A stretch of DNA of 64,000 nt from JAJPXC01 sp964628905 (GTDB taxonomy: Bacteria; Bacteroidota; Bacteroidia; Bacteroidales; Muribaculaceae): contig CAZVNS010000006.1 in the NCBI GenBank assembly GCA_964628905.1, positions 1-64,000 on the forward strand. The letters run 5' to 3'. Position 1 is the stretch's first letter, and each line of letters opens with the position of its first letter. A model generated the notes under the pieces. The model worked only from the letters and a program-made list of their open reading frames with translations. It made no database searches and was not told the origin of the DNA. Shown piece by piece: positions 1 through 7,995 of this stretch. The position numbers were made by a program, and so were the translations under genes.

Positions 1-1
1 T

Positions 2-73
2 CTGATGCTGGATACATCGTCGCTAACGGACGAAGAGGCCGTGCGGATCATCTGTGCTGCGCTTGGGGAATAG
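2..73 (+). CDS. C-terminal fragment of a gene entering from the left
   Basis: An open frame runs from the window edge to TAG at 71-73 and encodes 23 residues (core LDTSSLTDEEAVRII). A GC-rich terminator follows about 70 bases later, as expected after a real gene. The LDTSxLTxEEAVxxI pattern is reminiscent of the C-terminus of cytidylate-kinase-like or other P-loop nucleotide kinases, but the fragment is too short to assign and that reading is a guess. Confidence 0.45.
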   Translation: MMLDTSSLTDEEAVRIICAALGE

Positions 74-141
74 GGAAATACCCGTTTAGGCAAGTACAGG
101 CTTTCCGGACTGGCATACAGAACGGAAGGAATCTTCACGAG

Positions 142-171
142 GCTGCGTCGAGATATCGGCGCAGCTTTTTT
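142..171 (+). terminator. Rho-independent terminator
   Basis: Stem GCTGCG / CGCAGC with an inner CGA/TCG pairing, followed directly by six T. It lies just downstream of the partial gene ending at 73 and probably ends its transcript. Confidence 0.75.
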
Positions 172-291
172 ATGTGGAAAAACAGAGGGACGATATGGGT
201 AAAGAGATTATGCCTGATTCATTCAAAAATTAACGAACTATTGCTTTTAGATTTTAACGGGACAGTAATGATAGGTTTTAAAAATGTGAAT

Positions 292-322
292 AAGCCGCTC
301 CTCACGGGGCGGCTTTCTTCTT
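292..322. terminator. Second terminator-like hairpin
   Basis: AAGCCGCTCC / GGGGCGGCTT stem (one G-T pair) with a TCAC loop, followed by TTCTTCTT on the plus strand. It could back up the terminator at 142-171, or end a leftward transcript from the promoter at 477-507. Confidence 0.55.
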
Positions 323-324
323 CA

Positions 325-342
325 CATAAGCCGAAGCTTATG
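325..342 (-). other. UUCG-tetraloop hairpin on the minus strand
   Basis: Read on the minus strand, CATAAGC-TTCG-GCTTATG forms a 7-bp stem capped by the very stable C(UUCG)G tetraloop. It sits between the hairpin at 292-315 and a leftward promoter-like sequence at 477-507. No gene covers it. It may be part of a small RNA or a 3' untranslated region. Confidence 0.4.
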
Positions 343-476
343 CACCTAACCTAACATAAAACACATTTACTATTATGCACTATTTACTTTGTCGCATTTT
401 AATTAGTCTATACTAACCCTGAATACTTTAGTCGATGCATGTGAGGCATATGATGTCAATTGTCATTATTCTGTTG

Positions 477-507
477 CAAAAGTAATATCATAGTCAAGCT
501 TTTTCAA
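477..507 (-). promoter_or_regulatory. Leftward Bacteroides-type promoter with no gene behind it
   Basis: On the minus strand the -7 box reads TACTTTTG (477-484) and a TTG (505-507) lies 20 bases upstream, matching the TTTG-N19/20-TAnnTTTG consensus. Nothing coding is found to its left on that strand before the edge, so it would drive a short non-coding transcript if active. The rest of 354-711 is AT-rich and shows no other feature. Confidence 0.4.
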
Positions 508-711
508 TAAAATATAAGTTATTCTAAATAAAATCTCACTTGTACATTGGCGTAAATAGCTATTGGCTAGCAGTGTATCAAATTGTTATTACATATACAA
601 ATATAAGTGTTATTATAGTATAATTATTTAAGAATGTCGCATAAATGGGTACAATATGTACATTTTCGAACAAGAGATATGAAGATAGAATGAAGATAGA
701 ACAGAAAAGTT

Positions 712-743
712 GTTGCGCAATTGAATACATTTTTGTAGCTTTG
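712..743 (+). promoter_or_regulatory. Promoter of the DUF6377 gene
   Basis: GTTG (712-715), 20-base spacer, TAGCTTTG (736-743) fits the Bacteroides sigma-ABfr consensus. The start codon at 787 follows about 44 bases later. Confidence 0.65.
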
Positions 744-786
744 TGCCATACATGTTATAATTGACAGTATACACGACCTAACCTTA

Positions 787-2370
787 ATGAAACTGCTTCC
801 GAACAAACACATTGTGATATCGTTGGCATTGCTGTGCGCTGTAATTTGCCCGGTGATCCACGCTACCCAACTACCTGCTACCATCGACGACGCTCTCGAC
901 CTCCTTGGCGAGACAGTCGACAGTCAGCACAAATACTTCAAAATCAGAGAAGACCGCATCGACTCGCTGAAATCATTGGCTCGAGCCGGTGGAGATGTTG
1001 ATGTGGCGAGAACTAACCGCGACATCGCAAAGGAATACTCTCATTTTCAGATTGACTCTGCGCTTGTCTACTTTACGAAAGCTGCTGAAATGTTTGCTGC
1101 AAGGGGGGATTCCATCCATGAGATGGAGTCAAACCTAAGATACGCTGCATTGCTCCCCATTATCGGCGCCACCGATGAGGCTCAGACCATCTACGACTCA
1201 TATCAGACTGCATCGATGTGCAACGAGATGAAGCGACTCTACTATGAGTGTGGCAACCAAATGTTTTTCTTCCTTTCGACCACATATCCCCTCGCTGACA
1301 GGAGGCAATACTTTCTCAAAAGAGGGGAGGAGGCCACAGTCAACTATCTTAAATATGTGGAAGATCCGGTCGCTGCCGACTTCTACCAGGCCGAACTCGA
1401 CTTTATCAACCATAACGATTTCAATATCACAGCGTTTGCTGTCAAGCTTGAGGATGTGCCGATGACACATCGCTTTTTTGCTCGTTCGGCAAGCCTTGTC
1501 GGCGACTACTATAATCATGTGTTAAAGGACGCTGACAAGAGTCTGTATTACAAGGCTCTGGCCTCCATTTCTGACATTATGACAGCCAATCGCGAGGAGA
1601 TGGCACTGCAGAGTGTGGGCATGTCGCTCTACGACCGCGACGACATTGAGCGTGCCTACAAGTATCTTATGGTCTCTCTCGACCATGCCGTGAAGTCAGG
1701 AGCGAAGGTACATCTCACCAATACGGCCAAATCGCTCCCGGCAATAGCTGACTCATTCAGCGAACTCGATCAGCGTAAGTTCACAGTGCTCACCGTGTTG
1801 GTAATAGCTTTGGCTGTGGCTCTGATTGTTATAGTAGCGAGCTTATTTTTCCTGCGGCGTAAGATGAAGGCCGAAAAGCGTATGCGCTCACTCTTAGGTG
1901 AGGCTAACATACAGAAGGAGGCCTTTATCAGCCAGTTCCTCAACCTGTGCTCGATCTATATGGAGTCGCTGGAGCAGTTCAGCCGTGTGGCGTCGCGTAA
2001 GATTAAGGCGGGTCAAGTAGAGGATCTGTATCAGATGATTAAGTCGGGTAAGATGCTCGATGAGCAGAATACGCTGTTCTGCGACATCTTCGACAAGGCA
2101 TTCACCCGCATATACCCAACGTTTGTCGATGGCGTCAATGCGCTGCTCGCCCCCGATAAGCAAATTCAACTGGCCGATGGCGAGCTGATGAACACTGAGC
2201 TGCGTATCCTCGCTTTCATGCGGCTCGGCACTGAGGACAGTTCACAGATAGCTCGGTTCCTCCAGCTATCGCTCAACACCATCTACACCTATCGAAACAA
2301 GCTCAAGAATAAGGCTATCAACCGAAACACATTCGAGCAGGATGTGATGCGTATCGCCCGGATTGAGTGA
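787..2370 (+). CDS. DUF6377-type TPR/transmembrane sensor-like protein
   Basis: A 527-residue membrane protein: signal peptide (1-26), periplasmic TPR-like helical region (about 40-320), one membrane segment (about 333-355), then a cytoplasmic part with a coiled region (about 358-400) and a C-terminal HTH-like segment (about 465-515, ELRILAFMRLG, SLNTIYTYRNKLK) resembling a LuxR/GerE recognition helix. The layout matches the Bacteroidota DUF6377 family, thought to be regulators with a periplasmic sensory half and a cytoplasmic DNA-binding half. No kinase or receiver domain is visible. It is monocistronic with its own promoter. The family call is from remembered architecture; ligand and targets are unknown. 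Confidence 0.8.
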   Translation: MKLLPNKHIVISLALLCAVICPVIHATQLPATIDDALDLLGETVDSQHKYFKIREDRIDSLKSLARAGGDVDVARTNRDIAKEYSHFQIDSALVYFTKAAEMFAARGDSIHEMESNLRYAALLPIIGATDEAQTIYDSYQTASMCNEMKRLYYECGNQMFFFLSTTYPLADRRQYFLKRGEEATVNYLKYVEDPVAADFYQAELDFINHNDFNITAFAVKLEDVPMTHRFFARSASLVGDYYNHVLKDADKSLYYKALASISDIMTANREEMALQSVGMSLYDRDDIERAYKYLMVSLDHAVKSGAKVHLTNTAKSLPAIADSFSELDQRKFTVLTVLVIALAVALIVIVASLFFLRRKMKAEKRMRSLLGEANIQKEAFISQFLNLCSIYMESLEQFSRVASRKIKAGQVEDLYQMIKSGKMLDEQNTLFCDIFDKAFTRIYPTFVDGVNALLAPDKQIQLADGELMNTELRILAFMRLGTEDSSQIARFLQLSLNTIYTYRNKLKNKAINRNTFEQDVMRIARIE

Positions 2371-2740
2371 TATTTTTGGTGAAAATTACTCAATATTCCT
2401 CAAAATTGGTTTATATTTTCTGTAGTTGTGATGTTTTTTAAATATCACTAAATCAATTGTGTATAAAACTTTACTTTTAATTCTGTTTAGATTGTGGCTA
2501 TATTGGCATTGCGGGGCGCTGAAGCGGTTGTAATTTTGCTTCGTAAGATTTAATCAGTCTCAAAGGAGGCAATCAAAGATAGGTTCTCAGGTTTTGTAAT
2601 GGATAATTTGTGATTAGAAGTTTTTAAGGGTTATTTAGTGTTGAAAATAAGATAATGTTTCATGTTGGGTTAATTTACTAATGTATGTAAATCCTAATAG
2701 TAAAGAGGAGTCGTCGGGAGATGACTTCTCTTACTTATTT
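2371..2740. other. AT-rich intergenic region
   Basis: About 370 bases between the DUF6377 gene and the nnr promoter. No convincing ORF, hairpin terminator or repeat was seen. Confidence 0.6.
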
Positions 2741-2771
2741 TTTGTACTATCGGTTTATACTATTATCTTTG
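2741..2771 (+). promoter_or_regulatory. Promoter of nnr
   Basis: TTTG (2741-2744), exactly 19 bases, TATCTTTG (2764-2771): a full consensus match. It lies inside a longer open frame beginning at 2681, so it fixes the real nnr start at 2792, leaving a leader of only about 14 bases. Confidence 0.8.
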
Positions 2772-2791
2772 CATTGAAAAAATCGGCAGAT

Positions 2792-4318
2792 ATGAAAATT
2801 TTCACAACTCAGGAAATACGCGAAATAGAGCAATACACTATCGACACGGAGAATGTCACCACCTTGGAGCTTATAGAGCGCGTGGCTGAGGGTGTGTCAT
2901 GTGAGATTGCTGCAAAGTGGAATACATCAAAACCTTTGGCTGTATTTGCCGGTCCCGACTCGAATGGCGCTTATGCCCTGGCAACTGCAAGGTTGCTTGC
3001 CGAGCAGGGTTTCAGACCCGAGGTCTTCCTGTTTAATATCGGTGGTGATAAGCTCACTGAGGACTGCGCCGCTGAGCGTTCGCTCGTCAAGGATGCTCCG
3101 GGGGTCGACTTCGTGGAGATTGACAAGACATTTTCGTTGCCGAGGCTCGATGAGTCATATCTCGTAGTTGATGGCTTGTTTGGTTGTGATATATCCGAAC
3201 CGCTTTCGGGTGGCTTCACCATACTTGTACAATACATCAATGAGTCAAAGGCCACGGTGGTGGCTATTGACATACCCAGCGGATTGGCTGGAGAGTGGAA
3301 TCCCGGGATAGTAAGCCGCAATGTGATCCATGCCCATCTGACACTTGCCATCCAATTCCCCCACCTCGCCTTCTTTATCAGCGATTACAGCGACCTTGTG
3401 GGGGAATGGAAGGTGCTTGACATAGGCTTGAGTTCTCATAAGATCCGCACCACGCAGGCGCAATATCATATTGTGGAGCGCGGCGACGTCAAGCGCATGC
3501 TCACTCCACGCAATCTCAACTGCTCGAAGGCCGACTTTGGTTCGGTGATGATTTTTGCCGGAAGCTACGGCATGATGGGAGCGGCTGTTCTCGCTGGCAA
3601 AGGCGCGTTGCGCTCGGGAGCGGGCAAGGTGACGATATACTCACCCCGCTGTGGGTTCAACATATTGCAGACCGCTATCCCCGAGGCTATGTTCAAGACC
3701 GACCTCAATGACCTGGTGATAGGTGAGATTGTGCCCGGGGCTAAATACACGTCCGTTGCCATCGGTCCGGGCATAGGCACCAGCGACCGTACCATCAGGG
3801 CGCTTGACGAATTTCTCGCCGCCGCCAACAAGCCGGTGATTCTTGATGCCGACGCCCTCAATTGCATAGCCGCCCGCCCTTCGATGCTCAACTCCATACC
3901 GGTATTGTCGATTATCACACCCCATGCCGGGGAGTTTGACAGATTGTTTGGTGCGCAATCGTGTATGGACGCTCGTCTGCGCAAGGCTATTGAGATGGCC
4001 ATGCACTATAAGTTCTTTATCATACTCAAGGGGCGCTACACAGCTGTGGTACGACCCGATGGCAAGATATATTTCAACTCGTCAGGCTCACCGGCCATGG
4101 CGACTCCCGGCTCGGGCGATGTGCTTACAGGGGTACTAGGCGGGTTTATGGCTCAACCTTTCTCTCCGGAATACAGCTCGATAATCGCCACTTACGTACA
4201 TGGAGTGGCGGGTGAATTGGCTGCCGAGGAGCACGGCACCTACGGTGTGACCGCCGGCGACATAGCCGACAACATAGGTCGTGCGATCAAACTTATCATG
4301 ACTAACAATTCGCGATGA
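2792..4318 (+). CDS. nnr: Bifunctional NAD(P)H-hydrate repair enzyme
   Basis: 508-residue two-domain enzyme that repairs damaged NAD(P)HX. The N-terminal YjeF-like half (about 1-210) epimerises R- and S-NAD(P)HX; the C-terminal ribokinase-like half (about 225-505) is the ADP-dependent dehydratase. Seen: AIDIPSGL and VVDGLFG in the first half; AIGPGIGTSD, VILDADALN, TPHAGEFD and the catalytic GSGDVLTG in the second. The usual N-terminal GPGNNGGDG motif reads GPDSNGAYA (residues 54-62), an odd change at the epimerase site. The start is ATG 2792, because the in-frame ATG at 2681 is upstream of the promoter. The stop overlaps the next gene (ATGA at 4315-4318), so the two are probably co-translated. 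Confidence 0.93.
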   Translation: MKIFTTQEIREIEQYTIDTENVTTLELIERVAEGVSCEIAAKWNTSKPLAVFAGPDSNGAYALATARLLAEQGFRPEVFLFNIGGDKLTEDCAAERSLVKDAPGVDFVEIDKTFSLPRLDESYLVVDGLFGCDISEPLSGGFTILVQYINESKATVVAIDIPSGLAGEWNPGIVSRNVIHAHLTLAIQFPHLAFFISDYSDLVGEWKVLDIGLSSHKIRTTQAQYHIVERGDVKRMLTPRNLNCSKADFGSVMIFAGSYGMMGAAVLAGKGALRSGAGKVTIYSPRCGFNILQTAIPEAMFKTDLNDLVIGEIVPGAKYTSVAIGPGIGTSDRTIRALDEFLAAANKPVILDADALNCIAARPSMLNSIPVLSIITPHAGEFDRLFGAQSCMDARLRKAIEMAMHYKFFIILKGRYTAVVRPDGKIYFNSSGSPAMATPGSGDVLTGVLGGFMAQPFSPEYSSIIATYVHGVAGELAAEEHGTYGVTAGDIADNIGRAIKLIMTNNSR

Positions 4319-5406
4319 TGAAAATACTCTTTACAATACTTATTGGCACACTGTCCCTGATGCCTACAGCTCAGGCGCAGAACACCCAGAAATTCACTGC
4401 CACCAAGGCTAATGACTATGCTTTGATATACACGCTGCCTAACACTGCGCTCGATATCACAATCGAGACGGAATACACCGAGAAGCAGCCCGGCGAACTG
4501 GTTCTTTACGCCAAGAAATATCTCAATACCGATGATGTGATACTCGAACCGGAGTCGTCGGTGGCTATCAAGTCGGTGACGGTGGTGCCCCGCGGGGTGT
4601 CAAATCCCGACAATCGATATGCCGTGAAGTTTGGTTCGGGCAATCCTCCCTTCATGCTTATCGGCGACCAAAACCAACCGTTGGCGGTGAATACGCAGAA
4701 GGTCTACAAGGCTCCTTCGCCGAAGTTGCCTGTAGCCCGGGACGCCAAACCAACGCCCTTGGAGGTGCCAGCCGCGCAGCAGGCTATCACCCCAGATATG
4801 GCCCGTAGCATCTCCACGGCCAAGCGTGCCGAGCTTGCTGCCGAGTCGATATTCTCCATCCGCGAGTCACGCAATGACCTGCTGACCGGCAACTCCGATC
4901 AGAATGTGGCCGACGGAAACGCCCTTCAGCTCATTCTCGACAATCTCGCCGCGCAAGAGGCAGCCCTAACGGCAATGTTTGTAGGCACCACCAAGACATA
5001 CACCCGCGTCAATACCGTGACTTACAACCCGGATGAACCCGAGGCTGAGGTTGTGATAGCCCGCTTGTCGCCGATAGAGGGCGTGGTCGATGCCACTGAC
5101 TTGTCGGGCGCCCCGATAAGTTTAAAATTCGGTAAGACTGACCCGGTGGCTGTGCCTGTTGATGATAAGGGTAAGGAGCTCCCATTCCCCAAGAATGGAT
5201 TTGCTTATGCTATCCCCGCTACTGCGCCAATCACTTTGGAATATGATGGGCGCACGATTTGGTCAGGGGATGTGGAGATAGCTCAATTCGGCATCGTTTA
5301 TGGACTCAACGCCGGTTCATTCTCCGACAAGAAGGCTCCGATCTACGTGATACTCGACCCCACTACCGGCGCAATCCGCGAGATGGGACCCGCGGAGCAG
5401 GAATAG
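4315..5406 (+). CDS. DUF4831 family exported protein
   Basis: 363 residues with a signal peptide ending near residue 21 (PTAQA). The body matches the Bacteroidota DUF4831 family by pattern: TLPNTALDITIETE and PGELVLYAKKYL near the N-terminus, AAESIFSIRESRNDLL about the middle, and AAQEAALTAMFVG after it. Function unknown; the predicted location is periplasmic. It overlaps nnr by four bases and shares its promoter. ATG 4318 is an equally possible start one codon later. No membrane segment beyond the signal. Confidence 0.75.
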   Translation: MMKILFTILIGTLSLMPTAQAQNTQKFTATKANDYALIYTLPNTALDITIETEYTEKQPGELVLYAKKYLNTDDVILEPESSVAIKSVTVVPRGVSNPDNRYAVKFGSGNPPFMLIGDQNQPLAVNTQKVYKAPSPKLPVARDAKPTPLEVPAAQQAITPDMARSISTAKRAELAAESIFSIRESRNDLLTGNSDQNVADGNALQLILDNLAAQEAALTAMFVGTTKTYTRVNTVTYNPDEPEAEVVIARLSPIEGVVDATDLSGAPISLKFGKTDPVAVPVDDKGKELPFPKNGFAYAIPATAPITLEYDGRTIWSGDVEIAQFGIVYGLNAGSFSDKKAPIYVILDPTTGAIREMGPAEQE

Positions 5407-5428
5407 GTTAGGGCTATATCACATTTAG

Positions 5429-5449
5429 TGCCTGTCCCATAATATATTT
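5429..5449 (+). repeat. Copy A of a 21-bp intergenic motif
   Basis: The sequence TGCCTGTCCCATAATATATT recurs on the other strand at 63135-63155 with 18 of 21 matches. Both copies lie immediately after stop codons between convergent genes. Confidence 0.5.
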
Positions 5450-5669
5450 AGGCGGCTTGTTGCAGGCGTAGATTGGTGCTTGAGACCCATCCTTGCGAGC
5501 CGTTGCGCAGGTTGAGCGTGAACATTCCGATTATCGTGCCTAAGTCACTGCTTATGTGTCGTACGATGTCGGCCATTGAGCTGACACCGCATATACGGGC
5601 TGTGTAGATGGTGCGACCATGCTGGAGGATGGTGGCAAAAATCACGTCGGATGTTTCGATTGTTCGCAT
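5448..5669 (-). CDS. Small conserved-looking protein of unknown function
   Basis: 73 residues from ATG 5669 (MRTIETSDVIFATIL...). The longer frame starts at 5702, but a -7 box (TACTTTTG, minus strand) spans 5700-5707, so the inner start is preferred. No signal peptide, membrane segment or known motif; the sequence is a mixed alpha/beta pattern with an SMADIVRHI helix and a hydrophobic GTIIGMFTLNL strand. It lies convergent to the DUF4831 gene. I do not recognise it. Confidence 0.6.
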   Translation of the reverse strand: MRTIETSDVIFATILQHGRTIYTARICGVSSMADIVRHISSDLGTIIGMFTLNLRNGSQGWVSSTNLRLQQAA

Positions 5670-5699
5670 TGTAAGAGAGGTTTTTGTGGTTTTACAATG

Positions 5700-5707
5700 C
5701 AAAAGTA
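5700..5707 (-). promoter_or_regulatory. -7 box of the small ORF at 5448-5669
   Basis: Minus-strand TACTTTTG, matching TAnnTTTG, about 30 bases upstream of ATG 5669. No well-spaced -33 element was found. Confidence 0.45.
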
Positions 5708-5764
5708 GTCCCCCGCATGTGCAATAGTTCTGCCCATGTGTGTGAATGAATTATAAAATGCAGG

Positions 5765-6580
5765 TTATGCCTTGGGGAGTGGGCCGCGGGGGAATGCGTC
5801 GATAAATGAGCCTGGCGTTGAGTTGATTATCCGTATATCAGCTCGTTTGGCGTAGTCGGCTATGCGATGGTATGTGGAGAACGCTATCAGGAAGCTTTCC
5901 ATGATTTGCGGTAGGGAGATGTTGGCGTACACGGCTGATACGCGCTTTTGTTCGCCATCGTTGTCGGTATAGAAATGTGGCTGTACGGTGACTACACGGT
6001 TGTGGTCGTCGACTGACAGCGTGCGGGTCCACGAGTGGTCGGCACCGGTGAGGTAAATCTCTTTGTAGCCGAGTCTTATGCCTATCATTATGGCTGGTAT
6101 CAGCACGTTGCGGGGACGAGGCATGGCCAGGCCGCTCCGGTATAGGGGGTGTGTGAGCCAGCGTGCTCCCTCGGCGCCTACCATGTTGAAATGCTTAACC
6201 TTCACCAGCGGATTGGTCAGCTCGACCGTCTTGCCGAATGGTATGAAGATCGTCATCTCGTGGTTGACGGCGTTGATGTTGTCAAACAGTCGGCTTACGT
6301 TGTCATCACCCTGGGGGTTGAAGAAGTGAGGGTCGGCAAGGACGTAGTAGCTCGGACGTAATTCCTTGAATTCCGGGGCGTTGGCGGCGAAATTCACGGC
6401 CATCGTCGGGTATGATTTCAAGATATCGCTGTGGTCGGCTATGGTGTCCTTGAGTGAGGGGCCATTAGCCATGATAATCAGGGGTTTGTCCCTCAGCTCG
6501 GTTGCTATTCGACAGCGATGTGACTGCAGAAGGACTTTGCCAATTGATTTGATTGTAGGGACGATGTTGAGTGATTTCAT
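5765..6580 (-). CDS. MptE-like / DUF115-type protein in a glycan operon
   Basis: 271 residues from ATG 6580 (MKSLNIVP); the open frame extends upstream to 6667 into the preceding gene and is not used. Near residues 35-45 it has the IMANGPSLKD motif typical of the DUF115/6-hydroxymethylpterin-pyrophosphokinase-MptE-like fold, and later GYKEIYLTGADHSW. In bacteria such proteins usually occur with glycan or flagellin-glycosylation genes rather than in pterin synthesis. Last gene of the four-gene operon starting at 9420, four bases after the stop of the epimerase-like gene. A glycosylation role is inferred from context. Confidence 0.75.
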   Translation of the reverse strand: MKSLNIVPTIKSIGKVLLQSHRCRIATELRDKPLIIMANGPSLKDTIADHSDILKSYPTMAVNFAANAPEFKELRPSYYVLADPHFFNPQGDDNVSRLFDNINAVNHEMTIFIPFGKTVELTNPLVKVKHFNMVGAEGARWLTHPLYRSGLAMPRPRNVLIPAIMIGIRLGYKEIYLTGADHSWTRTLSVDDHNRVVTVQPHFYTDNDGEQKRVSAVYANISLPQIMESFLIAFSTYHRIADYAKRADIRIINSTPGSFIDAFPRGPLPKA

Positions 6581-6584
6581 GGGG

Positions 6585-7250
6585 TCAAAGCGAATGTTCG
6601 TCGTAGTTGTGTGTGCGCAAATATTCCACGGTGTTGACTGGATGCCAGTTATCGCCGAGCGCGGCATCCCATCGGCTTGAGTCGATTAGCTGGTCGGTGG
6701 TGAGCAGTTTGAGCTGTTTGCTGCCGAATGATGTCAGCCCCAGGCGGTCGGCCCATCGGGCTATACGCTTGAATTTGTTCGCGGAGAGTGAGTAGATGCG
6801 CTTTTGGCCGAGTCGGTAGGCGATGGCTTCGGCCATGTCGTGGCGGGTGGGGTTAACGCCGTCACATATATTGTATTCGCCGGAGAGGGCGGGGGCGGTC
6901 ATGGCGAGACGTGCTGCTTTGGCCACATCGGTGGCATGGATTACGCTGATGCGCGCCTCGCTATCTTTGGCATGGAGGTAGGTGCCACGGTAGATCATGC
7001 GGGTCATTCGCGCGGCTTCGCCTGTCATGCCAGTGCCAATCACCATGGGGAGCCGTAAGGTCACGCTGCTGCCGTCGGCGCGGTTTATGGTCACGTGGTC
7101 ATCCCGGGTGTCGATAGTGTACTCGACATCAGAGGCTGCTTCAAGGCGTTGCTGCCGGGGTGCGATGGGGTTGCGCTCAAGCTCGTCGATGATGTATTTG
7201 CGCACGAACGATGTCGACGGGTTTATCAGGATTTTAACAGGGCGGTTCAT
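6585..7250 (-). CDS. Truncated NAD-dependent epimerase-like protein lacking the Rossmann core
   Basis: 221 residues. From about residue 65 on it matches the C-terminal substrate-binding half of extended SDR epimerases: LRLPMVIGTGMTG, ISVIHATDVAKAA, GEYNICDG. The GxxGxxG dinucleotide motif and YxxxK catalytic pair are absent; the first 60 residues are an unrelated-looking short segment. The gene is intact, with no internal stop, and is translationally coupled to both neighbours (ATGA overlap at 7247-7250; four bases before the next ATG), so it looks like a maintained non-catalytic protein rather than decay. It may bind a nucleotide sugar or be a scaffold (inference). Confidence 0.7.
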   Translation of the reverse strand: MNRPVKILINPSTSFVRKYIIDELERNPIAPRQQRLEAASDVEYTIDTRDDHVTINRADGSSVTLRLPMVIGTGMTGEAARMTRMIYRGTYLHAKDSEARISVIHATDVAKAARLAMTAPALSGEYNICDGVNPTRHDMAEAIAYRLGQKRIYSLSANKFKRIARWADRLGLTSFGSKQLKLLTTDQLIDSSRWDAALGDNWHPVNTVEYLRTHNYDEHSL

Positions 7251-7990
7251 TGCTTACGCCTTTTAAAGAGGTAGAGGTAGCGTTTAAGCAGCGACAGTGA
7301 GGGTTGTCGCAGGGAGTTGTCGCGGAATGCGCGGCGCTTTTCCATGATGTTGGTCCAAAGACGGTGGCGCCACTTGGTCGACAGGCCGCCGGTGGCCATC
7401 TCCACCATCTCCATCGGTATGTGTTTGCCCTTTATGCCGTTGACGAGCATGAGTCGTACGAAATACTCGAAGTCGGCGCCCACGATGTAGTTTTCGCGGT
7501 AATGCCCCAAGCGGTGGATGATTTCTTTGCTGACGTAGAGCGAGGGGTGGGGTGGGGCGAAGCCGTTGTTGAGCAGTTGTGGGATGTATCCTTCGACGTG
7601 GTATCGGCGTGTGATGCGTCCCTTGGAGTTGGCGTAGCGGACGTCGCCGTAAATCATGTCTGCTCCCTGGGCGAACTTGTCGACCACGCACTTCAATACG
7701 TCGGGCGAGGTGAAGTGGTCGCCGGCGTTGAGGAAGCCGATAATGTCGCCGGTCGACATCTCTATGCCGCGGTTGATTGCCTGATATATGCCGCTGTCGG
7801 GCTTTGACATCCACTTCAGGCGCGGCTCCTTGGTGGCAAGCGACTTGAGCATCTCCACTGTGCCGTCGGTTGATGCTCCGTCGACTACTATCATCTCTAA
7901 GTCAACATCGCGCTGTGCGATGGCGCTGAGCAGCGTCTCCATCAGTACCTTGCATCGGTTGAGCGATGCTGTTATAAGGCTTATCTTCAT
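7247..7990 (-). CDS. Family 2 glycosyltransferase
   Basis: 247 residues from ATG 7990 (a TTG three codons upstream is less likely). GT-A fold: SLITASLNR at the N-terminus, VVDGASTDGT (nucleotide-sugar binding), GFLNAGDHF at the DXD-like position (about residues 85-95) and the later ADFEYFVRLML. It should transfer a sugar from a nucleotide donor at the cytoplasmic membrane face. It lies between the membrane protein (stop 7996) and the epimerase-like gene (ATGA overlap), so a common role in a surface polysaccharide or glycoprotein glycan is likely. Confidence 0.88.
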   Translation of the reverse strand: MKISLITASLNRCKVLMETLLSAIAQRDVDLEMIVVDGASTDGTVEMLKSLATKEPRLKWMSKPDSGIYQAINRGIEMSTGDIIGFLNAGDHFTSPDVLKCVVDKFAQGADMIYGDVRYANSKGRITRRYHVEGYIPQLLNNGFAPPHPSLYVSKEIIHRLGHYRENYIVGADFEYFVRLMLVNGIKGKHIPMEMVEMATGGLSTKWRHRLWTNIMEKRRAFRDNSLRQPSLSLLKRYLYLFKRRKQ

Positions 7991-7995
7991 TAGGT

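Noticed and set aside
172..354. 60-codon plus-strand ORF near the start
   Set aside because: It runs across a terminator-like hairpin, has no promoter or recognisable protein pattern, and its composition is that of the AT-rich spacer.
2681..2791. N-terminal extension of nnr
   Set aside because: The perfect promoter at 2741-2771 lies inside it and the family N-terminus begins at 2792.
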